From Pectobacterium atrosepticum (lineage in GTDB: Bacteria > Pseudomonadota > Gammaproteobacteria > Enterobacterales > Enterobacteriaceae): 64,000 nt of DNA. The notes below the pieces were generated by a model. It made no database searches. It was not told where the DNA came from and saw only the letters and a program-made list of their open reading frames with translations. The position numbers and the translations under genes are program-made. Shown here piece after piece: positions 50,892 through 63,187 of the stretch. The stretch's first letter is position 1. Each line of letters opens with the position of its first letter. The DNA lies in the NCBI GenBank assembly GCA_019056595.1, contig CP036163.1:1-64000 (forward strand), written 5' to 3'.

Positions 50892-52001
50892 ATGACTCGT
50901 TATATTGATTCTGAAACAATAGATGATATTGCTCTGGGAGCGTCGGTTCTCGGCACAGGGGGCGGGGGAGACCCCTATCTTGGCTCGCTAATTGCCAAGA
51001 ATGCATTACGTAATACCCAGCCTATTGTTCTGATGAATCTCGATGATATCGAAGATGACTCACTTTTTGTTCCATGTAGCACTATGGGTGCGCCGACGGT
51101 TTCTGTGGAGAAAATTATTTCACAGCGCCAGATTATTTTGGCATTTGACACGATGGAAACAGTGCTAGCGGAATCAGCTTCGGGAACATTTTCAATCGAA
51201 GTCGGTGGTATTAACTCTCTGATCCCATTTGTTGTTGCGGCTAAAAAAGGGCTGCCGGTTATCGATTGTGATGCAATGGGGCGTGCATTCCCCGAAGCGC
51301 AGATGGTGACCTTTTTTCTCGATGGCTTATCTTCGGCACCGAACACGCTAGCTGATGAGAAAGGTAACTCGGTTATCCTTAATCCTATTGATGGTGTGTG
51401 GTCTGAGCGGTTAGCCAGAGCCATTACAGAGCAGATGGGTGCCGCCTGTGCGATGTGTGATTATCCGCTCCGTGGACACGAGCTCAAACGTAGCGCCATA
51501 AAAGGAACGCTTACCCTAGCGCAAAATATCGGAAAAACGCTGCGTGAGGCTCATCAGTCGGGCAGTGATCCTGTGCAGTCTCTACTCACTGTGCTTAATG
51601 GTCACGTCATTGCATCGGGTAAGATTATCGATGTTGATCGGCGCACAACCGGTGGTTTTGCTCGAGGTAAAGTGGTGCTGGATGGTATGGGCAACGATAA
51701 AGGCGAATCGTTTACGGTACTTTTCCAGAATGAACTCTTGCTGGCTTATCGCTCGTCACAGACGACAAACCCTACGCAGGATAATCTGCTGGCAGTTGTA
51801 CCTGATTTAATCTCGATATTAGACAGTGAAACGGGACGTCCGATTATTACGGAGCATTTACGTTATGGGCAGCGAGTCGATATCATTGCCTATCCGTGCA
51901 ATGACAAATGGCGAACGCCAAAAGGGATTGAGGTCGCGGGGCCGGAGTATTTCGGCTATCCGGTGCGGTATGTACCAATAGAACAGCTTGCAAACCGCTG
52001 A
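50892..52001 (+). CDS. DUF917 / S-methyl-thiohydantoin desulfurase-family protein
   Basis: A 369-residue cytosolic protein of the DUF917 family, now named after S-methyl-thiohydantoin desulfurase (S-Me-THD) because one member acts in ergothioneine-type breakdown. The glycine-rich LGTGGGGDPYLG near the N-terminus, PCSTMGAPTVSVEKI, GLPVIDCDAMGRAFPEAQM and DYPLRGHELKRSAIKGTL are typical. No membrane part or signal peptide is seen. ATG at 50892 has a poor ribosome site. It comes 52 bp after the permease and 10 bp before the HyuA gene. The family often occurs beside or fused to hydantoinase/oxoprolinase domains. The real substrate here is unknown. Confidence 0.85.
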   Translation: MTRYIDSETIDDIALGASVLGTGGGGDPYLGSLIAKNALRNTQPIVLMNLDDIEDDSLFVPCSTMGAPTVSVEKIISQRQIILAFDTMETVLAESASGTFSIEVGGINSLIPFVVAAKKGLPVIDCDAMGRAFPEAQMVTFFLDGLSSAPNTLADEKGNSVILNPIDGVWSERLARAITEQMGAACAMCDYPLRGHELKRSAIKGTLTLAQNIGKTLREAHQSGSDPVQSLLTVLNGHVIASGKIIDVDRRTTGGFARGKVVLDGMGNDKGESFTVLFQNELLLAYRSSQTTNPTQDNLLAVVPDLISILDSETGRPIITEHLRYGQRVDIIAYPCNDKWRTPKGIEVAGPEYFGYPVRYVPIEQLANR

Positions 52002-52011
52002 GGCTTTCCCG

Positions 52012-53580
52012 ATGTTACATAAAAATGATTACCGACTCGGGATTGATGTCGGAGGCACAAACACGGATGCAGCAATTTTAGATGCTGATCTGCGCTGTAT
52101 TGCGACGGCTAAATTTCCTACGAGTATGGATATCTATAGCGGCATTGAGCGCGTGATTGCTGCGGTATTGGCGCAATCAGGCATCGAGCCGCAGCATATT
52201 TGCTATGCGATGTTAGGCACAACCCAATGTACCAATGCAATTGTTGAGCGAAAAGGGCTGGATCGCGTCGGATTACTGCGTCTGAGTCTGCCAAGCAGTG
52301 ATAGCGTCCCGCCGCTGTTTGGCTGGGATGACGAGTGGCAAAAGACATTAGGTGAGCATTTCTACCAGCTTCATGGCGGCTATGAATTTGATGGTCGGGA
52401 GATCCATCCCGTACTATTGAATGAAGTGCTGGCGGTCTGTGACAAGATGCGTGGTCATGTGGATAGCGTTGCTATCTGTGGCGTATTTTCCCCAGTAAAT
52501 AATGATCAGGAATTGCAGGTTGCCCAATGGGTGAATGCGGCATTGCCTGATGTTTCCCTGTCATTATCCCACCGAATAGGCAGCACGGGATTGCTGGAAA
52601 GAGAAAACGCGACGATCCTGAATGCGTCGCTGCAAAGTACCGCAAACCGTTTTGTTAACGGCTTTATACAAGCGCTAGTTCGGCACGGAATCAAGGCTAC
52701 GCCATTCTTCGGGCAAAATGACGGCACATTGATGTCCGAAAGTATGGTGAAGCAATATCCCATTCTGACGATGGCCTGTGGGCCAACGAACTCTATTCGC
52801 GGTGCGTGCCACCTTTCGGGATTGGATAATGCGCTGATTATTGATGTTGGCGGTACGACGACAGATATTGGCGTATTAGTTAATGGCTTCCCGCGTGAAT
52901 CGGCAATTGCCGTTGAAGTGGGCGATGTGCGGACGAATTTCAGGATGCCGGATATTATTTCTATCGGCATTGGTGGTGGGACTTGCGTTCGGCAGTCTCA
53001 GAACGGAACACTCACCCTTGGGCCTGACAGCGTCGGCTATCGTCTTCTTGAGCAGAGCGTCAGTTTTGGCGGGGAGACATTAACGCTCAACGATATCATG
53101 CTGCAACTTCAGCGTGAGCGATGGACATCCTCGCTTTCTCATCCACTGCCTGAGCTAGATAAAGCACTTTGTCTGGAGGCTTATCGTCAGATGATTGATA
53201 AAGTGGAAAGTGCTATCGATCGGATTAAATCGTCGAGTGCGGCCATTCCTGCCGTGCTTGTTGGCGGTGGCAGTATTTTACTGCCTGACGTTTTATCCGG
53301 TGTCAGTCAGGTCATGCGTCCGCAGAATTTTGATGCGGCAAATGCGGTGGGTGTGGCACTAGGGAAAGTGGGGGCACAGATCGAGCGCGTGGTTAAAATG
53401 CCGGATAACGATCGTGAAAAGATAAAAAGCGAATTACAGCAGCAAACTATTTGTCTTGCGGAAGAGACGGGAGCCATGTCTGGCAGCGTTGAAATCATCG
53501 ATTATCAGGAAATTCCGCTAGCCTATCTGCCGGGGAATGCAGTACAGGTGAAAATCAAAGCGGCAGGGAATCTGGCTTAA
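52012..53580 (+). CDS. HyuA-type hydantoinase/oxoprolinase
   Basis: A 522-residue ATPase-fold protein of the hydantoinase A/5-oxoprolinase family, which opens cyclic imides or amides with ATP. The N-terminal phosphate loop RLGIDVGGTNTDAAIL (about residues 7-22) and the second one ALIIDVGGTTTDIGVL (about 275) mark the two lobes; TMACGPTNSIRGACHLSG precedes the second. The HyuB partner gene common in other clusters is absent. The frame is open from a TTG at 51988, but ATG at 52012, with GAGG upstream, gives MLHKNDYRLGIDVGG and lies 10 bp after the preceding stop. It is the last gene of the operon. Confidence 0.85.
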   Translation: MLHKNDYRLGIDVGGTNTDAAILDADLRCIATAKFPTSMDIYSGIERVIAAVLAQSGIEPQHICYAMLGTTQCTNAIVERKGLDRVGLLRLSLPSSDSVPPLFGWDDEWQKTLGEHFYQLHGGYEFDGREIHPVLLNEVLAVCDKMRGHVDSVAICGVFSPVNNDQELQVAQWVNAALPDVSLSLSHRIGSTGLLERENATILNASLQSTANRFVNGFIQALVRHGIKATPFFGQNDGTLMSESMVKQYPILTMACGPTNSIRGACHLSGLDNALIIDVGGTTTDIGVLVNGFPRESAIAVEVGDVRTNFRMPDIISIGIGGGTCVRQSQNGTLTLGPDSVGYRLLEQSVSFGGETLTLNDIMLQLQRERWTSSLSHPLPELDKALCLEAYRQMIDKVESAIDRIKSSSAAIPAVLVGGGSILLPDVLSGVSQVMRPQNFDAANAVGVALGKVGAQIERVVKMPDNDREKIKSELQQQTICLAEETGAMSGSVEIIDYQEIPLAYLPGNAVQVKIKAAGNLA

Positions 53581-53641
53581 CTCGGTACTTGTCTACAATG
53601 TAGCGGGTCAAGATCAGTCGCGATGTTGATCCGCTGAAATG

Positions 53642-53674
53642 AAAATAGCGCGCTGAGTGAGCGCGCTATTTTTT
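53642..53674. terminator. Bidirectional terminator between the hyuA-like gene and pflA
   Basis: A perfect 13-bp stem AAAATAGCGCGCT / AGCGCGCTATTTT (53642-53654, 53660-53672) with T-runs in both directions, between convergent operons. Confidence 0.88.
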
Positions 53675-53690
53675 CAGAAAGCGTCAGAGA

Positions 53691-54431
53691 TTAGTAGATT
53701 ACCTTGTGACCGTAGCTTTCCAGAATCGATTTAACGCGATCCATCGTATCGGCTTTCGGCGGTTTAACACCGTCTAATTTGTACTCTTCCCCCATCGCTA
53801 CCCACTTGTGTTTACCAAGCTCATGGTACGGGAGAAGCTCAATTTTCTCGATGTTCGTCATATCTTTGGTGAATTCGCCCAGCTTGTGCGTGGATTCATC
53901 GTCATCAGACCAGCCGGGTACCACCACATAACGTATCCAAGTGCGCTGGTTGCGTTTTGCCAGATAGCGAGCGAAATCCAGAGTGCGGTGATTCGATACG
54001 CCAACTAAATTCTGATGGATATCATCGTTCATTTGCTTCAGGTCGAGCATCACTAAATCGCTGACGTCCAACAGCTCGTCAATGACGGGATCGTAGCGGC
54101 GTACAAATCCATTGGTGTCCAAACAGGTGTTAATGCCTTCATCCTTACAAGCACGGAACCAATCGCGTACAAATTCGGCTTGCAGAATGGCCTCGCCGCC
54201 TGATGCGGTTACACCGCCGCCGGATGCATTCATAAAATGGCGATAGGTCACGACTTCTTTCATGAGTTCTTCAACCGTCACTTCTTTGCCGCCGTGCGTA
54301 TCCCAGGTATCACGGTTATGGCAATACAGGCAGCGCATCAGACAGCCCTGAAAGAAGATAATGAAACGGATGCCTGGGCCATCGACGGTGCCACAGGATT
54401 CAAAAGAGTGGATGCGACCGATTACTGACAT
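53691..54431 (-). CDS. pflA: Pyruvate formate-lyase-activating enzyme
   Basis: Radical SAM enzyme that makes the glycyl radical of PflB. The 246 residues equal E. coli PflA. The 4Fe-4S cluster motif C30-x3-C34-x2-C37 is in [33 protein letters not shown] holds the SAM-binding part. The open frame extends to 54590, but ATG at 54431 gives [14 protein letters not shown], with GGAG upstream. It follows pflB in the order focA-pflB-pflA, with its own probable promoter in the 269-bp gap. Confidence 0.96.
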   Translation of the reverse strand: MSVIGRIHSFESCGTVDGPGIRFIIFFQGCLMRCLYCHNRDTWDTHGGKEVTVEELMKEVVTYRHFMNASGGGVTASGGEAILQAEFVRDWFRACKDEGINTCLDTNGFVRRYDPVIDELLDVSDLVMLDLKQMNDDIHQNLVGVSNHRTLDFARYLAKRNQRTWIRYVVVPGWSDDDESTHKLGEFTKDMTNIEKIELLPYHELGKHKWVAMGEEYKLDGVKPPKADTMDRVKSILESYGHKVIY

Positions 54432-54642
54432 TGCGAGGTTTTCTCCAAATTTGACCGGACAATAGCGGTCTTTATGAGCGCAGTCATGAGAAAGCAGGTA
54501 CCTATCTGGCAGGAATTTCTGACAGAAGAACACCGTATGACAGATGCTGCGTCGAATCTGTTTTGCAAGCCATCCACATGATGAAGGCAATATAGCGGGC
54601 TGGCAAAACAGGCTGACAATCTGAACGACAAGCGAGGGCGAG

Positions 54643-54671
54643 AAAAAGGCCCCACTGACGTGGAGCCTTTA
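54643..54671 (-). terminator. Terminator of focA-pflB
   Basis: On the minus strand AAAGGCTCCAC / GTGGGGCCTTT (one mismatch) around GTCA is followed by TT and T-rich sequence. It lies 30 bp beyond the pflB stop. Confidence 0.75.
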
Positions 54672-54700
54672 TTTTACGCTTTTTCAGACAGCCATGGAAA

Positions 54701-56983
<2,283 letters not shown>

Positions 56984-57040
56984 TTTACACCTACCTTTGA
57001 TATGGATTTCTTAAAACCCGACGTTGCGGCCGATTGCACC

Positions 57041-57901
57041 TTAGTGGTGCTTGTCTCCACCGCGCAAATAAATTACCCAATATGTTAAACCGACCATTAC
57101 GCCGCCGCCGATGATGTTCCCTAGGGTGACGGGAATCAGATTATCGGTAATGAAGTGGCTAACGGTTAAATGTTCAAACTGAGACGGCACCATGCCAATG
57201 GCATTCCAGAATTCCGGGGCCGCAAAATTTTTGATAACGATGCCCATAGGAACCATGAACATGTTGGCGATGCTGTGCTCAAAACCGCTGGAAACAAACA
57301 TGGCGACAGGCAGAATCATTGCAAACATTTTATCTGTAAGCGTACGGCCAGAATAGCTCATCCACACGGCCAGACAGACCAGCAGGTTTGCCAGAATACC
57401 CAGACACAACGCTTCAACGAACGTATGTTCAAGTTTGTGTTCAGCTGTTTGCAGGACGTTCAGACCCCACGCACCGTTTGCGACCATATGCTCTCCCGAG
57501 AACCAGATAAGTCCAACGAAGAAAAGCGCGCCAATCAGGTTGCCGACATAAACATTAGCCCAGTTACAGGCTAGTTGTTTCCAGGTAATACGTCCACTGG
57601 CTTTGGCAATCACGATGAGAACGGTTGAGGTAAACAAGTCTGCGCCGCAGACGACAACCAACATGAGGCCAAGGGAAAAACAGATACCCCCGATCAGTTT
57701 CGCGATACCGAAAGGAATCGTCGCGGTCCCGGTAGTGGCAGTAATATAAAAGACGAAGGCGATCGAAATAAACACACCCGCAGTGATCGCTAAATAAAAC
57801 GTCGTACACGGTTGTTTGGTAGCTTTATAGACTCCGGCGTCTTCAGCAACTTTTGCCATAGCGGCCGGTAGTAATAGAGTGAAGGGGTTGTCAGCTTTCA
57901 C
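57041..57901 (-). CDS. focA: Formate channel FocA
   Basis: Pentameric inner-membrane channel for formate, of the formate/nitrite transporter family. The 286 residues have six transmembrane helices and the family signatures ANVYVGNLIGALFFVGL and SGFEHSIANMFMVPMG (with the pore histidine). Length is that of E. coli FocA (285 aa). GAGAGTTAGTG precedes ATG. It starts the focA-pflB operon, whose FNR-type promoter lies just upstream. Confidence 0.96.
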   Translation of the reverse strand: MKADNPFTLLLPAAMAKVAEDAGVYKATKQPCTTFYLAITAGVFISIAFVFYITATTGTATIPFGIAKLIGGICFSLGLMLVVVCGADLFTSTVLIVIAKASGRITWKQLACNWANVYVGNLIGALFFVGLIWFSGEHMVANGAWGLNVLQTAEHKLEHTFVEALCLGILANLLVCLAVWMSYSGRTLTDKMFAMILPVAMFVSSGFEHSIANMFMVPMGIVIKNFAAPEFWNAIGMVPSQFEHLTVSHFITDNLIPVTLGNIIGGGVMVGLTYWVIYLRGGDKHH

Positions 57902-57934
57902 ACTAACTCTCTCTTAAAATTTATCAGCGTTGAG

Positions 57935-57976
57935 ATACTAACAAAGCAGTATACGGTAAAATTTGATGTGGATCAT
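57935..57976 (-). promoter_or_regulatory. FNR-activated class II promoter of focA-pflB
   Basis: TTGATGTGGATCAT (57963-57976) matches the FNR consensus at nine of ten positions. On the minus strand a -10 box TAGTAT lies at 57935-57940. The distance from the FNR centre to the first base of the -10 is 29.5 bp, exactly that of a site centred at -41.5. Transcription would start near 57928. Confidence 0.75.
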
Positions 57977-58242
57977 ATTGCAAGAAATTAATAGGCAGGT
58001 AAGTAGGGGGTGATAGTATAATTTTATAGGTAACGTATTGAATTATATAATATAAAAATATTTTAAATTTTACAAAAAGAGTTGAATGGCATACGTTAAA
58101 CCTACCGATTTAGCGTTAATGAAAATCATGTTTTGTAGAATTTTAGTACCACCTTGTCGAGGTAATTTAATTAAAAATTCACCATTCAATAACAATACTC
58201 TGGTTATGCATCACGAATAATCAGTATTGCCCTTTGGATAAT

Positions 58243-58273
58243 GAAATAGCCCTTTAAATTAAAGGGCTATTTC
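58243..58273 (-). terminator. Terminator of ycaO
   Basis: A perfect 13-bp stem GAAATAGCCCTTT / AAAGGGCTATTTC around five bases, 81 bp past the ycaO stop. The T-run is short (TTTC), so its strength is uncertain. Confidence 0.6.
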
Positions 58274-58353
58274 AGGTGGTGATGCGTAGATTGCTATTTG
58301 CAATGGATCGCACTCATCGCTATGAGACGCGTGCTGGCTGCCTCACTCAGGCA

Positions 58354-60117
58354 TTATTTAGCCTGCCAATAACGACGTTTAGCTTGTTGCAGTTTTTCAT
58401 AGGCAGCCAGTAGCGACTGGTGCGCAGGTAAAGAAGTAAATGTGTCATCCACGGCAAAGAGACCGTAAAAACACGCTTCTCCAGCAACGGCGGCACTGGC
58501 AGCCTCGACCGTCTCGCTGCCGTACATTTTGGTAAACGCATCGTAATATTCTGCTGGATCGCGCTCAGGCTCTTGTGCCAGTAACAGCAGGGTTTGCAGG
58601 CAGCGGTAGTAATTGCTGCGCTGTGCCGTAAAGACGGAGTCGTTGAAATCCTGCGTCCATTCTGTCCAGATCAGAGCCTGATCCAGATCGCCACCGGCCA
58701 GACCCAGCATGGCTTTCAATTCGCCAACGCGTAGAGTGAGCCAGCCGTTATCTTTTCCGGTGGCAATACCAAGCAGCTCGCGTACGCGAGTGAAGTCATC
58801 CAGCCCTTCATCATCCAACTGTTGCAACAGCGCCAGATAGTCTTCTTTTTTCCATTTGCTGTCCGGCAGCGCCAGCAGTGTGTCACGCAGATGAGCACCC
58901 ATGCTGTTATTGGCTAACAGCAGATCGTCGGCAGGGTAGATATCTGACATTCCCGGCACGATGATGCGGCAGGCATAAACGGCCAGATGCTCATAGTCAG
59001 CAATGTAGACTTCTTTATCTTCCTGCTGGAAGATCGCCATCAGCGTTGCGAATTCTTCTTCTGTCGACCCTTTAAAGCTCCAGTCGGCAAATTCATAATC
59101 CGCCTGCTTCTTGAACATATCCCAGGAGATCAGACCACTGGAATCGATAAAGTGGGTTTCCAGATTAGCGTGTTCGCCAACTTCTTCATCATCGAACGTC
59201 GGTGGAGTAAATACGTCCAGATCTTTCAGGCCGCGACCCTGCAACAGTTCAGTGACGGTACGCTCCAGCGCTACGCCGAAGTCAGGGTGTGCGCCGAAGG
59301 AGGCGAAACAGGTGCCGTTAGCAGGATTAAACAGTACTACACAGATAACCGGATATTTACCGCCCAGTGAGGCATCGTAGGAAAAAATCGGGAAGCCTTC
59401 TTTTTCCAGCGTTGCAATCGCTTCGACCACGCCTGGATAGCGGTTCAACACGTCTTGTGGAATTTCCGGCAGGCTGATGGATTCAGCAATGATTCGGTTT
59501 TTAATGCTGCGCTCAAACACCTCTGACAGCCCCTGAACGCGGGCTTCGTTGGCGGTGTTACCGGCGGACATTCCGTTAGAGACGTACAGATTACCGATGA
59601 TATTCATCGGAATATAGACGGTTTGCTGATCGGACTGACGAGTAAACGGCAGTGCGCAAATACCTCTGTCGGCATTGCCGGATTGCAGATCGATCAGATC
59701 GCTGGCGCTCAGTTCCTGTTCTGGGTCGTAAAACTGGTGCAGACGGGCATCCAGAATACCTTCCGGCAGCGCATCATCTTCTGGAATAGGGAACCATTTT
59801 TCATTCGGATAGTGAACGAAATCACCGTTAGCGATAGTTTTGCCGAGATAGAAGTCAGCAAAGAAATAGTTGGTGGACAGACGCTCGAAATACTCGCCTA
59901 ACGCGGAAGCCAGAGCCGCTTTTTTACTGGCACCTTTGCCGTTAGTGAAGCAGAGAGGACAATCGCGATCCCGAATATGGACAGACCAGACGTTCGGCAC
60001 TGGGTTCAGCCATGACGCTTCTTCGATGTTAAACCCCAGGTCCTGGAGTTGCTGTTGAAAACGGGCGATGGAGTCTTCCAGGGCGGCGTCTTTGCCTGGG
60101 ATAAACGTTTGAGTCAT
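58354..60117 (-). CDS. ycaO: YcaO, ATP-dependent cyclodehydratase-family protein
   Basis: Stand-alone YcaO-domain protein of 587 residues. Its E. coli homologue (586 aa) is linked to beta-methylthiolation of ribosomal protein S12 together with RimO, but its reaction is not settled; relatives activate peptide amides with ATP. Acidic ATP-binding motifs are in ASALGEYFERLST and VQGLSEVFERSIKNRI. The C-terminal part is helical (TPR-like), from about residue 440. The frame is open to 60153, but ATG at 60117 gives MTQTFIPGKDAALEDS as in E. coli. The ycaP gene next to it in E. coli is absent. Confidence 0.93.
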   Translation of the reverse strand: MTQTFIPGKDAALEDSIARFQQQLQDLGFNIEEASWLNPVPNVWSVHIRDRDCPLCFTNGKGASKKAALASALGEYFERLSTNYFFADFYLGKTIANGDFVHYPNEKWFPIPEDDALPEGILDARLHQFYDPEQELSASDLIDLQSGNADRGICALPFTRQSDQQTVYIPMNIIGNLYVSNGMSAGNTANEARVQGLSEVFERSIKNRIIAESISLPEIPQDVLNRYPGVVEAIATLEKEGFPIFSYDASLGGKYPVICVVLFNPANGTCFASFGAHPDFGVALERTVTELLQGRGLKDLDVFTPPTFDDEEVGEHANLETHFIDSSGLISWDMFKKQADYEFADWSFKGSTEEEFATLMAIFQQEDKEVYIADYEHLAVYACRIIVPGMSDIYPADDLLLANNSMGAHLRDTLLALPDSKWKKEDYLALLQQLDDEGLDDFTRVRELLGIATGKDNGWLTLRVGELKAMLGLAGGDLDQALIWTEWTQDFNDSVFTAQRSNYYRCLQTLLLLAQEPERDPAEYYDAFTKMYGSETVEAASAAVAGEACFYGLFAVDDTFTSLPAHQSLLAAYEKLQQAKRRYWQAK

Positions 60118-60509
<392 letters not shown>

Positions 60510-61595
60510 ATGACTCAGATTTTTAATTTTAGCGCCGGTCCAGCAATGCTGCCGGTTGAAGTACTGCGTCGTGCTGAACAGGAATTATGTAATTGGAATG
60601 GCCTGGGAACATCGGTCATGGAAATCAGCCACCGCAGTAAAGAGTTTATGCAGGTTGCCGCTGAATCCGAACAAGATCTGCGTGATTTGCTGAAAATCCC
60701 CTCCAACTACAAAGTGCTCTTTTGCCACGGCGGTGCTCGTGCGCAATTTGCGGCAGTGCCGTTAAATCTCCTAGGTGAGCGCTCAACAGCGGACTACATC
60801 GACGGCGGATATTGGGCACACAGTGCAATCAATGAAGCCGAAAAGTACTGCACGCCTAACGTGATTGACGTAAAAACGCGCATAGACGATCTGCGCGGCA
60901 TTAAACCGATGCGTGAATGGAAATTGTCTGATGACGCGGCGTTTGTGCATTACTGTCCGAATGAAACCATTGACGGTATTGCGATTGAAGAAGAGCCGGA
61001 TTTTGGCGACAAAATTGTGGTCGCCGACTATTCTTCCAGCATTCTGTCCCGTCGCATTGACGTTAGCCGCTATGGCGTGATCTATGCCGGTGCGCAGAAA
61101 AATATCGGCCCTGCTGGCCTGACGCTGGTTATCGTGCGTGAGGATTTGCTGGGTAAAGCACGTCGTGAACTGCCATCGATTCTGGATTACCAAGTTCTGG
61201 CGGACAATGACTCCATGTTTAACACGCCGCCGACGTTTGCCTGGTATCTGTCCGGCATGGTCTTCAAATGGCTGAAAGAGCATGGCGGTCTGGCTGAAAT
61301 GGAAAAACGTAACCAAGAGAAAGCTGACTTGTTGTATAGCGCGATCGATGGTAACGACTTCTATCGTAATGACGTCGCGTTGGCGAACCGTTCTCGTATG
61401 AACGTACCGTTCTTACTGGCAGATTCCGCACTGGATAAAGTCTTCCTGGAAGAGTCAGTCGCGGCGGGTCTGCATGCGCTGAAAGGCCATCGTGTTGTGG
61501 GCGGCATGCGTGCTTCTATCTACAATGCGATGCCGTTGGAAGGCGTGAAAGCGCTGACTGAGTTTATGGCCGACTTCGTACGCCGCCACGGTTGA
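60510..61595 (+). CDS. serC: Phosphoserine/phosphohydroxythreonine aminotransferase
   Basis: PLP enzyme of serine and pyridoxine synthesis: it transaminates 3-phosphohydroxypyruvate with glutamate. The 361 residues match E. coli SerC (362 aa). It begins [19 protein letters not shown]; the PLP lysine is in [15 protein letters not shown] (about residue 197). GGTGAGGGGAA precedes ATG. It is 82 bp upstream of aroA, the known serC-aroA operon, which joins serine and chorismate supply for enterobactin. Confidence 0.97.
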   Translation: MTQIFNFSAGPAMLPVEVLRRAEQELCNWNGLGTSVMEISHRSKEFMQVAAESEQDLRDLLKIPSNYKVLFCHGGARAQFAAVPLNLLGERSTADYIDGGYWAHSAINEAEKYCTPNVIDVKTRIDDLRGIKPMREWKLSDDAAFVHYCPNETIDGIAIEEEPDFGDKIVVADYSSSILSRRIDVSRYGVIYAGAQKNIGPAGLTLVIVREDLLGKARRELPSILDYQVLADNDSMFNTPPTFAWYLSGMVFKWLKEHGGLAEMEKRNQEKADLLYSAIDGNDFYRNDVALANRSRMNVPFLLADSALDKVFLEESVAAGLHALKGHRVVGGMRASIYNAMPLEGVKALTEFMADFVRRHG

Positions 61596-61625
61596 TTAAC
61601 GTCAACCCCGCTATACATTTTGATC

Positions 61626-61650
61626 AACCCCGGGCTTTCCGGGGTTTTTA
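61626..61650 (+). terminator. Hairpin between serC and aroA (partial terminator)
   Basis: The stem AACCCCG / CGGGGTT with a 7-nt loop is followed by TTTAT. In the E. coli serC-aroA operon a similar weak terminator lets some transcripts continue into aroA. Confidence 0.65.
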
Positions 61651-61677
61651 TATCCACTTTGAAAGAATAGGCTTCAC

Positions 61678-62967
61678 ATGCAGGAATCCCTGACCTTACA
61701 CCCCATCAAGCTGATTAACGGTACCCTTAACCTTCCAGGGTCCAAAAGCGTTTCTAACCGTGCGCTTTTGCTAGCCGCCTTGTCGGAAGGAAAGACCCGA
61801 CTGACTAACCTGTTAGACAGTGACGATGTCCGTCATATGCTTACTGCGTTAACGGCGCTGGGGGTGGAATATCATCTGTCATCCGACCGGACCGTGTGTG
61901 AAATTATTGGACTGGGTGGCGCATTTGCAGCGTCGCAGCCGCTAGAACTGTTTTTAGGGAACGCGGGTACCGCGATGCGCCCACTGGCTGCAGCGCTGTG
62001 CCTGACGGATGGCGATATTGTGCTGACAGGCGAACCCCGAATGAAAGAGCGGCCGATCGGGCATCTGGTCGACGCACTACGTCAGGGCGGGGCGAAAATT
62101 GACTATCTTGAACAGGAGAATTATCCGCCGCTTCGTCTACACGGCGGTTTCCAGGGCGGTGAAATCAGCGTAGATGGTAGTGTATCGAGCCAGTTTTTGA
62201 CTGCTCTGCTGATGACTGCGCCACTGGCCGCGCAGGATACGCAAATCAGCATTCAGGGCGATCTGGTTTCCAAGCCGTATATCGATATCACGCTGCATAT
62301 GATGAAAGCGTTCGGTATTGACGTGCGCCATGAAAATTACCAGCACTTCTTCGTGGCAGGTCGTCAGCAGTATCGCTCACCGGGTGATTATCTGGTTGAA
62401 GGCGATGCGTCGTCGGCCTCTTATTTCCTGGCTGCGGCGGCGATTAAAGGTGGCGTTGTACGTGTGACTGGCGTGGGCCGTAATAGCGTACAGGGTGATA
62501 TCCGCTTTGCTGATGTGCTGGAAAAGATGGGGGCAATCGTACGCTGGGGCGAGGATTATATTGAATGCGAACGTGGTGAACTGCACGCGATCGATATGGA
62601 TATGAACCACATCCCTGATGCCGCAATGACTATTGCTACGGCGGCGCTTTTCGCTCAGGGCGGAACCACCACGCTACGTAATATCTATAACTGGCGTGTG
62701 AAAGAAACCGATCGTTTAGCTGCGATGGCGATTGAACTGCGCAAAGTGGGCGCGGAAGTGGAAGAGGGGAACGACTACATTCGTATTACGCCACCGGCCA
62801 AGCTGAAAGCGGCAGAAATCGGTACGTACAACGATCATCGTATGGCGATGTGTTTCTCGCTGGTGGCGTTGTCGGATACGCCAGTCACGATTTTGGATCC
62901 GAAGTGTACGGCTAAAACCTTCCCTGACTACTTCGAGCAATTGGCGCGTCTCAGCGAACTAGCGTGA
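61678..62967 (+). CDS. aroA: 5-enolpyruvylshikimate-3-phosphate synthase
   Basis: Sixth enzyme of the shikimate pathway; joins phosphoenolpyruvate to shikimate-3-phosphate. The 429 residues match the enterobacterial class I enzyme (427 aa in E. coli). Active-site motifs are [34 protein letters not shown] (the glyphosate-sensitive form) and [17 protein letters not shown]; the C-terminal lobe has [19 protein letters not shown], split here as [13 protein letters not shown] and AIELRK. The start ATG gives [10 protein letters not shown]. It is followed by a terminator. Confidence 0.97.
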   Translation: MQESLTLHPIKLINGTLNLPGSKSVSNRALLLAALSEGKTRLTNLLDSDDVRHMLTALTALGVEYHLSSDRTVCEIIGLGGAFAASQPLELFLGNAGTAMRPLAAALCLTDGDIVLTGEPRMKERPIGHLVDALRQGGAKIDYLEQENYPPLRLHGGFQGGEISVDGSVSSQFLTALLMTAPLAAQDTQISIQGDLVSKPYIDITLHMMKAFGIDVRHENYQHFFVAGRQQYRSPGDYLVEGDASSASYFLAAAAIKGGVVRVTGVGRNSVQGDIRFADVLEKMGAIVRWGEDYIECERGELHAIDMDMNHIPDAAMTIATAALFAQGGTTTLRNIYNWRVKETDRLAAMAIELRKVGAEVEEGNDYIRITPPAKLKAAEIGTYNDHRMAMCFSLVALSDTPVTILDPKCTAKTFPDYFEQLARLSELA

Positions 62968-62976
62968 TTCCATTCT

Positions 62977-63002
62977 AAGGCACGGTTTTCGTGCCTTTTT
63001 TC
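62977..63002 (+). terminator. Terminator of serC-aroA
   Basis: The stem AAGGCACG / CGTGCCTT (62977-62984, 62990-62997) with loop GTTTT is followed by TTTTTCC. It lies 10 bp after aroA. Confidence 0.9.
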
Positions 63003-63187
63003 CTCGATCGATTTCCACCACATTCCGCTGTGTTTTTTTCTGAAATTGCGTAGCGCGTTCAGAGAATGCCTTATTTTTCCCGCCATTCCGCCATTGGGGT
63101 AACCTTTCTCTGCATTGATGCGTATAATGAGGCTCCGTAATGCCATAAACGGCATAAGCGGAACTTCCCAGTATTAAGGAGAGAGAA

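Larger units (their letters stand above)
57902..58353. other. Intergenic region between ycaO and focA
   Basis: A 452-bp, strongly AT-rich region. It holds the FNR promoter (57935-57976) at the focA end and a ycaO terminator hairpin (58243-58273). In E. coli this region has several promoters and ArcA, IHF and NarL sites; I could not assign those. No gene is seen. Confidence 0.55.
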
